Assembly (NCBI RefSeq): GCF_965224175.1
Contig: NZ_OZ245041.1
Location: 682,001 to 746,000, forward strand
Origin: Kordia sp965224175
GTDB lineage: Bacteria; Bacteroidota; Bacteroidia; Flavobacteriales; Flavobacteriaceae
DNA length: 64,000 nt
Direction: 5' to 3'
Numbering within the stretch: position 1 is the stretch's first letter; every line of letters begins with the position of its first letter. Shown in pieces: positions 35,274 to 44,657 of this stretch. A program made the translations under genes and the position numbers. Under the pieces are notes generated by a model, which made no database searches, was not told where the DNA came from, and saw only the letters and a program-made list of their open reading frames with translations.

Positions 35274-35828
35274 ATGGCACTTACTCCTTCAAATATGCTT
35301 CCCTTAGGCACAAAAGCACCTCATTTTTCATTAATTGATACAGTTTCAGATGAAATGGTTACACTATATGAAGAAAAAGGTGATCAAGCTACAGTTATTA
35401 TGTTTATCTGTAATCATTGTCCGTTTGTGATACATGTAAATCAAGGATTGGTACAATTAGCCAATGATTATATTTCGAAAGGAGTTCGTTTTATTGCAAT
35501 TTCGAGTAATGATGTTGAGAATTATCCCGCGGATGCGCCACATTTAATGAAGGAAAATGCAAAAACGCAAGGATATCCTTTTCCATATTTGTATGATAAA
35601 ACTCAAGAAGTAGCCAAAGCTTATGATGCTGCTTGCACGCCTGATTTTTATATTTTCAATAAAGATTTGGAACTTACTTATCGTGGTCAATTGGATGATT
35701 CTCGTCCAAACAATGGAATTCCAGTTACAGGAAAAGATATTCGAACTGCTTTAAATGCCTTATTAAAAGGTGAAAAAGTTGCTACAGACCAAAAACCAAG
35801 TATTGGCTGTAATATAAAATGGTTATAA
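35274..35828 (+). CDS. thioredoxin-fold (AhpC/TSA-like) protein
   Basis: A 184-residue cytosolic protein of the redoxin superfamily. MLPLGTKAPHFSLIDTVSDEMV leads to MFICNHCPFVIHVN, where CNHC is the usual CxxC position, and later GIQ-type strands VRFIAISSNDVENYPADAPHLM. The family (thioredoxin family protein, PRX-like1) is taken to reduce disulfides or peroxides. Two in-frame upstream starts (TTG 35238, ATG 35250) exist; ATG 35274 was chosen because relatives begin at this MALTxSxMLPLG stretch. Confidence 0.87.
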   Translation: MALTPSNMLPLGTKAPHFSLIDTVSDEMVTLYEEKGDQATVIMFICNHCPFVIHVNQGLVQLANDYISKGVRFIAISSNDVENYPADAPHLMKENAKTQGYPFPYLYDKTQEVAKAYDAACTPDFYIFNKDLELTYRGQLDDSRPNNGIPVTGKDIRTALNALLKGEKVATDQKPSIGCNIKWL

Positions 35829-35862
35829 TTTATAGTTTTTAAATAGTAAGTAAATAAATAGA

Positions 35863-36294
35863 ATGATGAGTACATATATTGATGCAACTCCTGATGCAGG
35901 AAAGGACTTTTATCAAAATTTTCATGATAAAGGAAAAGTAGTTATGCTAAACTTATTAAAGTTTCGAAAAATAGCAGATTATTCAAATATAGAAGCGTTA
36001 AAACCAGAGAGTGACATTACTGGCGAAGAAGCGTATCAATTATATATAGAAAATACCTTACCCGAATTAAAAAAAGCAGGTGGCAGAATTATTTATTTTG
36101 GAAAAAGTAATAGCTTTCTAATTGGTCCAGAATCTGAAAAATGGGATGCTGTTTTAGTTGTTGAACAGTCATCTGTCATGAAATTCATGGAGTTTGCTCA
36201 AAACAAAGACTATCTAAAGACTGTAGGTCATAGAACTGCTGCTCTTGAAGATTCTCGCTTATTACCTTCTACAGAAATACACGATTATAAATAG
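35863..36294 (+). CDS. DUF1330-like protein
   Basis: A 143-residue ferredoxin-like-fold protein: KVVMLNLLKFR (about 26-36), GEEAYQLYIENTLPELKKAGGRIIYFGK, and WDAVLVVEQSSVMKFMEFAQNKDYL. These fit the DUF1330 / NIPSNAP-like dimeric alpha-beta-barrel group, often of unknown activity. It follows the redoxin gene by 34 bp on the same strand and may be co-transcribed with it. The first of two adjacent ATGs is annotated. Confidence 0.78.
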   Translation: MMSTYIDATPDAGKDFYQNFHDKGKVVMLNLLKFRKIADYSNIEALKPESDITGEEAYQLYIENTLPELKKAGGRIIYFGKSNSFLIGPESEKWDAVLVVEQSSVMKFMEFAQNKDYLKTVGHRTAALEDSRLLPSTEIHDYK

Positions 36295-36356
36295 CATGCT
36301 AATCAAAAGCAGTATTGCTAGACACAACCAAACTTTTGTCTGAGTGAAGTTTTAAG

Positions 36357-36893
36357 TTACCTCCAGCCTTCACGGATCATTAATTGTTCAATATGCGCAT
36401 AGTGGTGATTGCAATGCCAAGCGTAAATACCTATATTTTCTTTCAATGATACTTTTTCATTTCCTTCCGGATGAATAAAAACTTGTTCCAACTGAGAAGT
36501 AGTCAATCCTTTTAGGAAATAAGTCCATTTTGCGTGTAACGCTTTTATAGCATGTAAAGAGAGTTGTATTGGAGCATTTTTACTATCAAATAATGCTGCC
36601 CAACGATCTTCATAATACGCTTTTATAATTGGCTGCTCTTCTGTAAGTGTCCATTTAAAACGCGTATAACTATTATGATGACTATCGGATACGTGGTGAA
36701 TCACTTGACGAATTGTCCAACCGTCAGGACGATATGGTGTATCTAATTGTGTGGAAGAAAGGTTTTCTACTAAGTTTTCTAATTTTTGCGGGAATTCTTC
36801 TAAGATAAGTATCCAATCTGAAATATGTTTTTCACTGATATTCTTAGGAATTTCAGGTTTACCAATTGGGTATTTTAATTTTTCTAAATCCAT
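36357..36893 (-). CDS. DinB/YfiT-family putative metal-dependent hydrolase
   Basis: A 178-residue four-helix-bundle protein of the DinB superfamily, YfiT (bacillithiol transferase-like) branch. It begins LKYPIGKPEIP, has WTIRQVIHHVSDSHHNSYTRFKW (first His cluster, about 66-75) and ends with IGIYAWHCNHHYAHIEQLM, giving the metal-binding histidines. Relatives transfer bacillithiol or hydrolyse amide-like bonds; the substrate is unknown. Stand-alone gene. Confidence 0.9.
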   Translation of the reverse strand: MDLEKLKYPIGKPEIPKNISEKHISDWILILEEFPQKLENLVENLSSTQLDTPYRPDGWTIRQVIHHVSDSHHNSYTRFKWTLTEEQPIIKAYYEDRWAALFDSKNAPIQLSLHAIKALHAKWTYFLKGLTTSQLEQVFIHPEGNEKVSLKENIGIYAWHCNHHYAHIEQLMIREGWR

Positions 36894-36978
36894 TATATAG
36901 TATATAATATGTATGTTTTATAAAAATTGATTGCTGAGTAAAGTACAATATATGAATCTCTAACTAATGTGAATAAAA

Positions 36979-37005
36979 AAACGCTCTGAGATTATCAGAG
37001 CGTTT
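36979..37005 (-). terminator. terminator of the PPIase gene
   Basis: Perfect 11-bp stem AAACGCTCTGA/TCAGAGCGTTT, 5-nt loop, with a T-run in minus-strand sense, 9 nt beyond the stop codon. Confidence 0.85.
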
Positions 37006-37013
37006 ATATGATT

Positions 37014-37946
37014 TTATTTTACATCCATGAGTTCTACATCGAACATTAATGTTGCATTTGGTGGAATAACACCGCCAGCTCCTGCTGGTCCGTATCCTAA
37101 ATGTGGAGGAACTACAAATCGAGCCTTATCTCCTACTTTCAATAAAGCAATTCCTTCGTCCCAACCTGGAATCACATTTCCTTGTCCTAATGGAAAATCG
37201 ATTGGTTTATTTCTTCTGTAAGAAGAATCAAAAACACCACCATCAGGAAACATTCCTTTATAATGTACAAATACTGTTTTTCCCGCTTCTGCTTTCGCAC
37301 CATTTCCTTCTTGAATGATTTTGTAACGCAATCCGCTTTCTGTTTTATCAAATCCTGTTGCGATTTCTTCTAATTCTTTCTCTGCTTTTTCTTTGGCAGC
37401 TTTTTCTCTTTCAGCTTTTGCACCATTAAATACTCTAAAGGCTTCAACTGCATTGAATGCTTCTGCATCTGCTCCTTGTCGTACGATTTCAATTTTTTCA
37501 ATTGTATCGCCTTGTGCTATTTCATCCACTACTTCTTGTCCGTGTGCTACATGTCCAAAAACTGTATGCTTACCATCTAACCAAGGTGTTGGTACATGCG
37601 TTATAAAGAACTGACTTCCATTGGTTCCTGGTCCAGCATTTGCCATAGAAAGTACTCCTGGTTCGCTGTGTGTCAATTCTGAATGAATTTCATCATCAAA
37701 ATTATAACCAGGACTTCCTGTACCTGTTCCTAGTGGACAACCTCCTTGGATCATAAAATCAGGAATTACTCTATGAAACTTAAGTCCATCATAATATGGA
37801 GTTCCTTGTGGTTTTGCTTTATTTTCCAAATTACCTTCAGAAAGTGCAACAAAGTTACCAACTGTTCCAGGTGTTTTTTTATAAGTTAAGCTAACTAAAA
37901 TCTCTCCTTTGCTAGTATGAAATTTTGCGTATAATCCGTCTTCCAT
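37014..37946 (-). CDS. peptidyl-prolyl isomerase: cyclophilin fused to FKBP
   Basis: A 310-residue protein with two different prolyl-isomerase folds. Residues about 5-165 are cyclophilin (YYDGLKFHRVIPDFMIQGG, GSQFFITHVPTPWLDGKHTVFG). After a charged helix (about 175-200, EREKAAKEKAEKELEE) comes FKBP at about 205-310 (GKTVFVHYKGMFPDGGVFDSSY, VIPGWDEGIALLKVGDKARFVVPPHLGYG). Active-site residues of both are visible. No signal peptide, so it should be a cytosolic folding catalyst. ATG 37946 was chosen because it gives the compact MEDGLYAKFHTSKGEI start. Confidence 0.93.
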   Translation of the reverse strand: MEDGLYAKFHTSKGEILVSLTYKKTPGTVGNFVALSEGNLENKAKPQGTPYYDGLKFHRVIPDFMIQGGCPLGTGTGSPGYNFDDEIHSELTHSEPGVLSMANAGPGTNGSQFFITHVPTPWLDGKHTVFGHVAHGQEVVDEIAQGDTIEKIEIVRQGADAEAFNAVEAFRVFNGAKAEREKAAKEKAEKELEEIATGFDKTESGLRYKIIQEGNGAKAEAGKTVFVHYKGMFPDGGVFDSSYRRNKPIDFPLGQGNVIPGWDEGIALLKVGDKARFVVPPHLGYGPAGAGGVIPPNATLMFDVELMDVK

Positions 37947-38406
37947 GCGTATATATTTAATTTTCCTCGCGAAGATACGGATCAAAAAACAATTTAGAAA
38001 TACCTAGAAGAAAATAATGCACTCTTTATAAGTATTGTAATCCCATATTTATTTTACCGAAAAACCATACCGATAACCGATTTTTTGAATTTAACTTGAT
38101 TTCATAAATCAAGTTAAAAAACTGTTTAATTATAATTACTGATTATCAAATAGTTACCTTGATTTAATGTTCTGAAAATCTTAAAAAAACGCAAAAGCTG
38201 ACAAATTATTAGACATCAATTAGAAGAAGAAGTTAAAATAAATGTAAGGTAGTTTTTTAAGGAAGTATGATTTTAAACTGGAAAAATAGTACGGTAATGA
38301 CTTACAAAATCATCAAAAAAGAGCATTTGTTTATTGTATTAGGAAAAAATGATTAACAAAATAAAGAAACAATAACTAGTAAATAACTTAATTAAAATTA
38401 AAAAAG
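37947..38406. promoter_or_regulatory. divergent intergenic region with a perfect 29-bp palindrome
   Basis: A 460-bp gap between the divergent PPIase and small-lipoprotein genes. It contains a perfect inverted repeat with 13-bp arms and a CAT loop at 38090-38118 (arm TTTAACTTGATTT, plus strand), and a related half sequence CTTGATTTAA near 38158. No T-run follows, so an operator or RNA hairpin is more likely than a terminator. A 29-codon ORF at 38267-38356 has no supporting signal. Confidence 0.5.
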
Positions 38407-38571
38407 ATGAAAAAAGTATTCGGATTATTCGCCTTATTATTAGTAATAAACTTAGGATTTATAGCTTGTGAGCCAAATAGCACTTCTGATGCAGGTGATG
38501 ATAATGTATTTGAGAATGTAACGGGAACGGAAGATAGTCAAACAGATGTTGAGGAAGATAATGAAGGTTGA
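38407..38571 (+). CDS. small acidic lipoprotein, 54 residues
   Basis: A short ORF with signal peptide MKKVFGLFALLLVINLGFIA and acylated Cys 21 (lipobox GFIAC). The mature 34 residues are strongly acidic (Asp/Glu about one third) with no cysteine beyond the lipobox. It is bounded by a strong terminator and lies 88 bp before the histidine kinase gene. Not a recognised family; function unknown. Confidence 0.72.
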   Translation: MKKVFGLFALLLVINLGFIACEPNSTSDAGDDNVFENVTGTEDSQTDVEEDNEG

Positions 38572-38592
38572 TTGTCATACTAATTGTAATAA

Positions 38593-38630
38593 ATAGCAAA
38601 AACTATGGCAAGTACCATAGTTTTTGCTAT
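38593..38630. terminator. strong hairpin terminator after the small lipoprotein
   Basis: Perfect 16-bp stem (ATAGCAAAAACTATGG against its complement) with a 6-nt loop CAAGTA. It separates the lipoprotein from the kinase, though read-through could link them. Confidence 0.75.
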
Positions 38631-38659
38631 TTTTAGCTATATAAAAGTCAAAATATATT

Positions 38660-40645
38660 TTGAAAAAAACTTTAATACTTATATTTGTCACTTTCATTTT
38701 TAACAGTATTTATTCTCAAACAAATGATACAATTTCTAGTATTATAGAAGATGTGAAAAATAGTGTACATGACGAAATACAAAATATTGAAAAACTTAAT
38801 GTTGCTCTTAAATATACTTATAATATTCCTAATGACTCATTAAGAAACATCTATTTTTTAAGACTTGCTTTTTATTATAAAAAAAATTCTGATTCTCTTA
38901 AATTTAGAGAAACCATCAATCAATCAATATTGTTATCTGAACAATTAAAAGATTCTAATTCTTTAGCAAGATGCTATTGGAGGCTAGGAGATTTTTTTAA
39001 TAATAAGAAAAATGATAGTGCTTACCATTATTATTATAATGCCCAAGATATATATAAATTGACTTCTGAAAAATTTAAAATGGGACGCATGCTATTCAAT
39101 ATGGCATTAGTACAAAAAAAAGTAAAAGATTATATTGGTAGTGAAGTATCTACATTTAATGCAATTGAAGTTTTTAAACCATTAAATGATTACAAAAGAC
39201 TATATAGCTGTTACAATAACTTAGGGATTATTTTTAAAAATTTAGAAGAATATAAAAAATCTCTAGAATACCACAGTGTGGCTTTAGATTATTTAAAAAA
39301 AATAAAAGAAAATGAAATTCTAAAAACATATACTTTAAACAATATTGGATTAGTATATAGATATCAAGGAAAATACAATGATGCAATTAATAACTTCAAG
39401 CAAGCATTAAAAATTGATAGTCTTTATTACAAAGACACCAAACAATATGCTATATTATTAGATAATCTTGCTTATACAAAATTTCTTTCTAATGAAACAA
39501 GTGAATTACCTGATTTATTTAATGAGTCTTTAAAGATCAGAGATAGTTTAAAAATTAAGTCAGGTATAGCAGTCAGTAAATTACATTTGGCTGAATATTA
39601 TTTAGAAAAAAATGATACTGTTCAGAGTTTGAGATATGTTTCCGAAGCTAGAGTCTCTGCCATAGAATCTAAAAACCTTAAACAAGTATTAAATTCTCTC
39701 CTATTATCATCAAAAATCGATCACCAAAATGGAACTCATTATCTAGACACTTACATACATATTAATGATAGCTTAATCAAACGAGAAAGGCAAATACGTG
39801 ATAAATTTGCGAGAATTAGATTTGAAACTGATCAATATATAATTAAAAACGAGAAACTAAGCCTCCAAAATGACTGGATTGTTGCTATATCAACCGCAAT
39901 TATCTTCTTCGGCTTTCTTATTTATGTGATTACGCAACAGCGTACACGTAACAAAGAGCTAGAAATGGAACAGCAACAACAACTTGCCAACGAAGAGATT
40001 TACAACTTAATGATTGATCAACAAGATAAAATTGAAGAAGGTAGAAAACGTGAAAAAGAACGCATCTCCCTCGAATTACACGACGGAATTTTAGGAAGAT
40101 TGTTTGGAACACGATTGAGTTTAGGTAGCTTGAACGCCAAAGATGACACAAACTCAAAAAAGATAAGAGAACAATATATTAATGAACTCCAAAGTATTGA
40201 GGAAGAAGTAAGAAATATTTCACATGAATTAGGTTTAGATAATTTCGATAAAACGACGAGTTATAGTACAATGATCACAAATCTTTTGGAAGAACAATCT
40301 AAAATAACTAATTTTAAATATCAAATTGAAGATGACGATAGAATTGTTTGGACGGACATTCCGGGGCACATAAAAATCAATATCTATCGTATAATTCAAG
40401 AATCAATACAAAATATTAATAAATACGCACAAGCGGAGAACGTAGTACTAGATTTTAAAAAGAACGAAGATCATATTATTCTAACAATTAAAGATGATGG
40501 CGTTGGTTTTGACCAAGATAAAAGAAGCAGCGGTATTGGATTGAAAAATATGAAATCGAGAGTAACTTTACTTCATGGACAGTTTACAATTAACTCCATT
40601 CCTGGTAAAGGGACTTCTATTAGTGTTGACGTTCCTATGACATAG
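38660..40645 (+). CDS. TPR-sensor histidine kinase (HisKA_3 type)
   Basis: A 661-residue sensor kinase. A signal peptide (1-19) precedes a periplasmic TPR solenoid (about 80-330; e.g. KSLEYHSVALDYLKKIKEN, YNDAINNFKQALKIDS), then one membrane helix (about 405-425). The cytosolic side has a Gln/Glu coiled coil, a HisKA_3 box with phospho-acceptor His in SLELHDGILGRLFG (about 474), and an HATPase domain (NINKYAQAENVVLDF, DDGVGFD, GIGLKNMKSRV). TTG start. It is 16 bp before its response regulator. The signal is unknown; TPR kinases are common in Bacteroidota. Confidence 0.93.
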   Translation: MKKTLILIFVTFIFNSIYSQTNDTISSIIEDVKNSVHDEIQNIEKLNVALKYTYNIPNDSLRNIYFLRLAFYYKKNSDSLKFRETINQSILLSEQLKDSNSLARCYWRLGDFFNNKKNDSAYHYYYNAQDIYKLTSEKFKMGRMLFNMALVQKKVKDYIGSEVSTFNAIEVFKPLNDYKRLYSCYNNLGIIFKNLEEYKKSLEYHSVALDYLKKIKENEILKTYTLNNIGLVYRYQGKYNDAINNFKQALKIDSLYYKDTKQYAILLDNLAYTKFLSNETSELPDLFNESLKIRDSLKIKSGIAVSKLHLAEYYLEKNDTVQSLRYVSEARVSAIESKNLKQVLNSLLLSSKIDHQNGTHYLDTYIHINDSLIKRERQIRDKFARIRFETDQYIIKNEKLSLQNDWIVAISTAIIFFGFLIYVITQQRTRNKELEMEQQQQLANEEIYNLMIDQQDKIEEGRKREKERISLELHDGILGRLFGTRLSLGSLNAKDDTNSKKIREQYINELQSIEEEVRNISHELGLDNFDKTTSYSTMITNLLEEQSKITNFKYQIEDDDRIVWTDIPGHIKINIYRIIQESIQNINKYAQAENVVLDFKKNEDHIILTIKDDGVGFDQDKRSSGIGLKNMKSRVTLLHGQFTINSIPGKGTSISVDVPMT

Positions 40646-40661
40646 AACTTAACCTTACCAG

Positions 40662-41333
40662 ATGAATACAGATATTAAAGTACTTATTGTAGATGATCAC
40701 CCAATGATCATTGAAGGCTATAAAAATGCCCTATTAGGTATCGATTCCGATGAAATGAAATTACGGATTGATACAGCTGATAGTTGCGATGGCGCCTTTA
40801 CTAAAATTAAAAACGCATCGACAGGAACTCCATATGATGTGGTCTTCTTAGACATAAAACTTCCTCCGTCTAGTGATGGAAAAATTATTTCAGGAGAAGA
40901 TCTAGGAATCAAAGTAAAAGAATTACTTCCCGACACAAAAGTTGTAATTCTTACTATGTTTAATAATAACTTCAGAATTCATAATATTCTAAAAAATATT
41001 AATCCTGATGGCTTTTTAGTAAAAAGTGATGTAACTTCAGATGAACTCATGCGTGCTTTTCAAGTTGTTCTAACCGATCCGCCATATTATAGTCATACAG
41101 TAACAAAACTTTTACGAACAAGAATCATTAATGAAGTTGTACTTGATGATATAGATAGAAACATTCTTTTTCATCTTTCTAAAGGTATTAAGACCAAAAA
41201 CTTAACGGAATATATTCCACTATCTTTAGCTGCTATAGAAAAACGCAAAAGACATTTAAAAGAAGTATTTGATGTTGAGAAAAAAGGAGATGAATCATTA
41301 TTAGAACAAGCAAGAAATACAGGATTCTTATAA
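40662..41333 (+). CDS. response regulator (partner of the TPR kinase)
   Basis: A 223-residue response regulator. The receiver domain (about 5-130) has the acidic pair in IVDDHPMI, phospho-acceptor D64 (VVFLDIKLP), the conserved Thr in ILTMF and K121 (GFLVKSD). The C-terminal part (about 155-223) is a LuxR-type helix-turn-helix in position but divergent (LSKGIKTKNLTEYIPLSLAAIEKRKRHLKEVF). It should bind DNA when phosphorylated by the upstream kinase; targets are unknown, the small lipoprotein being a positional candidate. Confidence 0.92.
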   Translation: MNTDIKVLIVDDHPMIIEGYKNALLGIDSDEMKLRIDTADSCDGAFTKIKNASTGTPYDVVFLDIKLPPSSDGKIISGEDLGIKVKELLPDTKVVILTMFNNNFRIHNILKNINPDGFLVKSDVTSDELMRAFQVVLTDPPYYSHTVTKLLRTRIINEVVLDDIDRNILFHLSKGIKTKNLTEYIPLSLAAIEKRKRHLKEVFDVEKKGDESLLEQARNTGFL

Positions 41334-41350
41334 TAAAGATATATAATAAA

Positions 41351-41382
41351 AAAAGCAATTTGAAAATTCAAATTGCTTTTTT
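41351..41382. terminator. bidirectional terminator between response regulator and recQ
   Basis: Perfect stem GCAATTTGAA/TTCAAATTGC with A and T runs on either side and a 2-nt loop, placed between convergent gene ends. Confidence 0.85.
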
Positions 41383-41404
41383 GTTATCAATATAATACTT
41401 TTAT

Positions 41405-43603
41405 TTAATTAGCTACATCACTGATAAATTTGATACGATACAAACGTAACTCTTCATCATCATAATCGCCATCAAATTCCTCCATAGCAGCTGAAATCTT
41501 ATCATTTTCAGATTCTAGGAAATATTCATGAATTTCTTCTTGTTGATCTTCATCCAAAACATCATCTATCCAATAGGTTATATTCAGTTTTGTTCCGCTA
41601 TATACAATCTGTTCCATTTCTTTAATGAAATCAGCCATAGCAAGTCCTTTTGCTGCAGCAATATCATCTAAAGGAAGTTTTCTATCAACACTTTGAATGA
41701 TATATAGCTTCAATCCAGAATTGACTCCAGTACTTTTTACAACTAAATCATCTGGGCGAACAATATCATTTTCATCAACATATTTTTTGATGAATTCAAT
41801 AAAATCCTTTCCATACTTTTTAGCTTTCCCGTCTCCTACTCCATGAATATTCTTCATTTCTTCTATGGAAATAGGATATTTGAGTGCCATATCTTCCAAA
41901 GAAGGATCTTGAAATACTACAAATGGCGGAACACCTAAACGCTTGGCAACTTTCTTTCGAAGGTCTTTTAGCATAGACATCAATTCTTTATCTGCTACTG
42001 CACCACTTCCTTTAGAAGCCGTAATGATATTGTCATCATTTGCATCATAAAAATCATGATCTTCCGTCATCATAAAAGATGCTGGATTATCTATAAATGC
42101 TAATCCATTATCAGTGAGCTTAATGATTCCATAAGTTTCAATATCCTTACGCAACAAACCAGCCACTAAAACCTGACGAATCAATGCCATCCAGTACTTG
42201 TCATCATGTGCTTTTCCTGTTCCAAAGAAAGGTTGTAAATGTGTTTTATGTGATTTAATCAATGCATTTTCATTTCCAATCAAAACATTGACAACGTTGC
42301 GAGATTTATAAGTTTGTTTTGTATTTTGAATTGTTTTGAGTAATTCAACAACTTGATCTTGCGCCTCTACTTTCTTTTTCGGATTTCGCACATTATCATC
42401 CATATCTGCTCCTTCTCCATCATCTGGAAATTCTTCTCCGAAATAGTGTAGTATAAATTTTCGTCTAGAAATAGAAGTCTCAGCATAGCCAACAACTTCT
42501 TGTAAAAGTGCATGTCCAATTTCTTGTTCCGCAACAGGTTTTCCTGACATAAACTTCTCTAGCTTCTCAATATCTTTATAAGAATAAAAAGCCAAACAAT
42601 GACCTTCTCCACCATCTCTTCCAGCTCTACCAGTTTCTTGATAGTAACTTTCTATACTTTTTGGAATATCATGATGAATTACAAAACGGACGTCAGGTTT
42701 ATCAATTCCCATACCAAATGCAATTGTTGCTACTACAACATCACATTCTTCCATTAAAAACATATCCTGATGCTTTGCTCGTTTTTTAGGATCTAAACCA
42801 GCATGATATGGAACTGCATTAACTCCATTAACTTGTAGTACTTGGGCAAGTTCTTCAACACGTTTACGACTCAAACAATAAACAATTCCACTTTTTCCTT
42901 GGTTTTGCTTCACAAATCGAATAATATCGGCATCGACATTTTTCGTCTTTGGTCGTACTTCATAATATAAATTAGGTCTATTAAACGATGCTTTAAAAGT
43001 AGTAGCATCAGTCATTCCTAAATTTTTAAGAATATCTTCTTGCACTTTTGGTGTAGCAGTCGCAGTTAAACCAATAATTGGAATATTATCCCCAATTTTC
43101 TTTATAATATTTCTCAAATTCCTGTACTCTGGACGAAAATCATGTCCCCATTCAGAAATACAGTGAGCTTCATCAACAGCCATAAAAGAAATCTCTACAG
43201 TTCGTAAAAACTCTACGTTCTCTTCTTTAGTTAATGATTCTGGCGCTACATACAATAGCTTTGTAATACCATTTGTAATATCTTCTTTCACTTGTCTGGT
43301 CTCCGCTTTGGTAAGCGAAGAATTTAACACATGTGCAATACCGTCTTGAGAAGATATTCCTCTTAAGGCATCTACTTGGTTCTTCATTAAGGCGATTAGG
43401 GGAGAAACAACAATAGCTGTACCTTCTTTCATTAGTGCCGGCAATTGGTAACATAATGATTTACCACCGCCTGTCGGCATAATAACAAAAGTATTTTTAT
43501 TGCTGATAATGCTTTTAATTACTTCTTCCTGTAGTCCTTTGAATTGACCGAACCCGAAGTGCTTCTTTAGTTCCTTGTATAAGTCAATTTCTACTAAACT
43601 CAT
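41405..43603 (-). CDS. recQ: ATP-dependent DNA helicase RecQ
   Basis: A 732-residue 3'-5' DNA helicase for recombination and replication-fork repair. Helicase motifs: PTGGGKSLCYQLPA (I), VDEAHCISEWGHDFRPEY (II and aromatic loop), GLTATATPKVQEDI (III), GIVYCLSRKRVEELA (IV), and YYQETGRAGRDG (VI). The RQC zinc-binding region carries few cysteines (no full Cys4 site is visible), and an HRDC domain lies near 530-610 (FVVFQDPSLEDMALKYP ... IHGVGDGKAKKYG). It diverges from kdsD across 85 bp. Confidence 0.95.
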   Translation of the reverse strand: MSLVEIDLYKELKKHFGFGQFKGLQEEVIKSIISNKNTFVIMPTGGGKSLCYQLPALMKEGTAIVVSPLIALMKNQVDALRGISSQDGIAHVLNSSLTKAETRQVKEDITNGITKLLYVAPESLTKEENVEFLRTVEISFMAVDEAHCISEWGHDFRPEYRNLRNIIKKIGDNIPIIGLTATATPKVQEDILKNLGMTDATTFKASFNRPNLYYEVRPKTKNVDADIIRFVKQNQGKSGIVYCLSRKRVEELAQVLQVNGVNAVPYHAGLDPKKRAKHQDMFLMEECDVVVATIAFGMGIDKPDVRFVIHHDIPKSIESYYQETGRAGRDGGEGHCLAFYSYKDIEKLEKFMSGKPVAEQEIGHALLQEVVGYAETSISRRKFILHYFGEEFPDDGEGADMDDNVRNPKKKVEAQDQVVELLKTIQNTKQTYKSRNVVNVLIGNENALIKSHKTHLQPFFGTGKAHDDKYWMALIRQVLVAGLLRKDIETYGIIKLTDNGLAFIDNPASFMMTEDHDFYDANDDNIITASKGSGAVADKELMSMLKDLRKKVAKRLGVPPFVVFQDPSLEDMALKYPISIEEMKNIHGVGDGKAKKYGKDFIEFIKKYVDENDIVRPDDLVVKSTGVNSGLKLYIIQSVDRKLPLDDIAAAKGLAMADFIKEMEQIVYSGTKLNITYWIDDVLDEDQQEEIHEYFLESENDKISAAMEEFDGDYDDEELRLYRIKFISDVAN

Positions 43604-43688
43604 TCTATCTTTTTACTATTTTACATACATTTGCATACACTAAAGATACTATTTTCTTTAGTAACAACAATTTTTAAATTTATTCATT

Positions 43689-44657
43689 TTGAAATATAAA
43701 GATAGTATTATTAGCGTTGCTAAGCAAACCATTGAAACAGAATATAATGCGATAAAAAATTTAATTCCATTAATTGATGATGAGTTTGCGCAAGCTGTCT
43801 CATATATTTATAACTCTAATGGTAGAGTTGTCGTTACAGGGATTGGAAAAAGCGCAAATATCGCTACAAAAATTGTCGCTACCTTAAATTCTACAGGAAC
43901 ACCTGCAATTTTTATGCATGCCGCAGATGCTATTCATGGCGACTTAGGAATTATTCAAGAACACGATACGGTAATTTGCATTTCCAAAAGCGGTAACACG
44001 CCAGAAATCAAAGTATTAGTTCCGTTAATCAAGAATAGTAAAAACAAATTAATTGCTATTACTTCTAACAGAGAATCATTTTTAGGTTTGCAGGCAGATT
44101 ATGTTTTACATGCCTACGTTGAAAAAGAAGCATGTCCTAACGGATTAGCTCCTACAACTAGTACAACTGCTCAATTAGTCTTAGGTGATGCTTTGGCCGT
44201 TTGCTTGTTAGAATTGAGAGGGTTTTCTAGTAAAGACTTCGCAAAATATCATCCTGGCGGAGCTTTGGGTAAAAAGTTATACTTGCGTGTGAATGATTTA
44301 GCTTCTGTAAATCAGCAACCAAAAGTATTTGCCAATAGTTCTGTGAAAGATGTAATTGTAGAAATTTCTAAAGGAATGCTTGGTGCAACTGCTGTAATTA
44401 ATAAGGACGAAGAAATTATTGGTGTAATTACTGATGGTGATATTCGACGTATGCTGTCTAACAATGACTATATAGGTGATTTAAAAGCTGAAAACATTAT
44501 GTCTTCAAATCCAAAGCGTATTGAAATTGATGCTATGGCAGTTGAAGCCTTGGAAGTAATGGAAGATAATGGAATTTCACAATTGATGGTAGAAGCACAA
44601 GGAAAATACGCAGGAATCGTACATTTGCATGATTTAGTAAAAGAAGGAATACTATAA
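43689..44657 (+). CDS. kdsD: D-arabinose-5-phosphate isomerase (KdsD/KpsF)
   Basis: A 322-residue isomerase converting ribulose-5-phosphate to arabinose-5-phosphate, the first step toward KDO for lipopolysaccharide. A SIS sugar-isomerase domain (about 35-180; TGIGKSANIATKIVATLNSTG, ICISKSGNTPEI) precedes two CBS domains (about 205-322; GVITDGDIRRML, HDLVKEGIL). TTG start. First gene of the conserved kdsD-tatC-CMD-lptB cluster; its stop codon overlaps the tatC ATG by 1 bp. Confidence 0.94.
   Translation: MKYKDSIISVAKQTIETEYNAIKNLIPLIDDEFAQAVSYIYNSNGRVVVTGIGKSANIATKIVATLNSTGTPAIFMHAADAIHGDLGIIQEHDTVICISKSGNTPEIKVLVPLIKNSKNKLIAITSNRESFLGLQADYVLHAYVEKEACPNGLAPTTSTTAQLVLGDALAVCLLELRGFSSKDFAKYHPGGALGKKLYLRVNDLASVNQQPKVFANSSVKDVIVEISKGMLGATAVINKDEEIIGVITDGDIRRMLSNNDYIGDLKAENIMSSNPKRIEIDAMAVEALEVMEDNGISQLMVEAQGKYAGIVHLHDLVKEGIL

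Noticed and set aside
38267..38356. 29-codon ORF in the region before the small lipoprotein
   Set aside because: No signal peptide, no recognisable composition, and ORFs of this length are expected by chance in AT-rich DNA.
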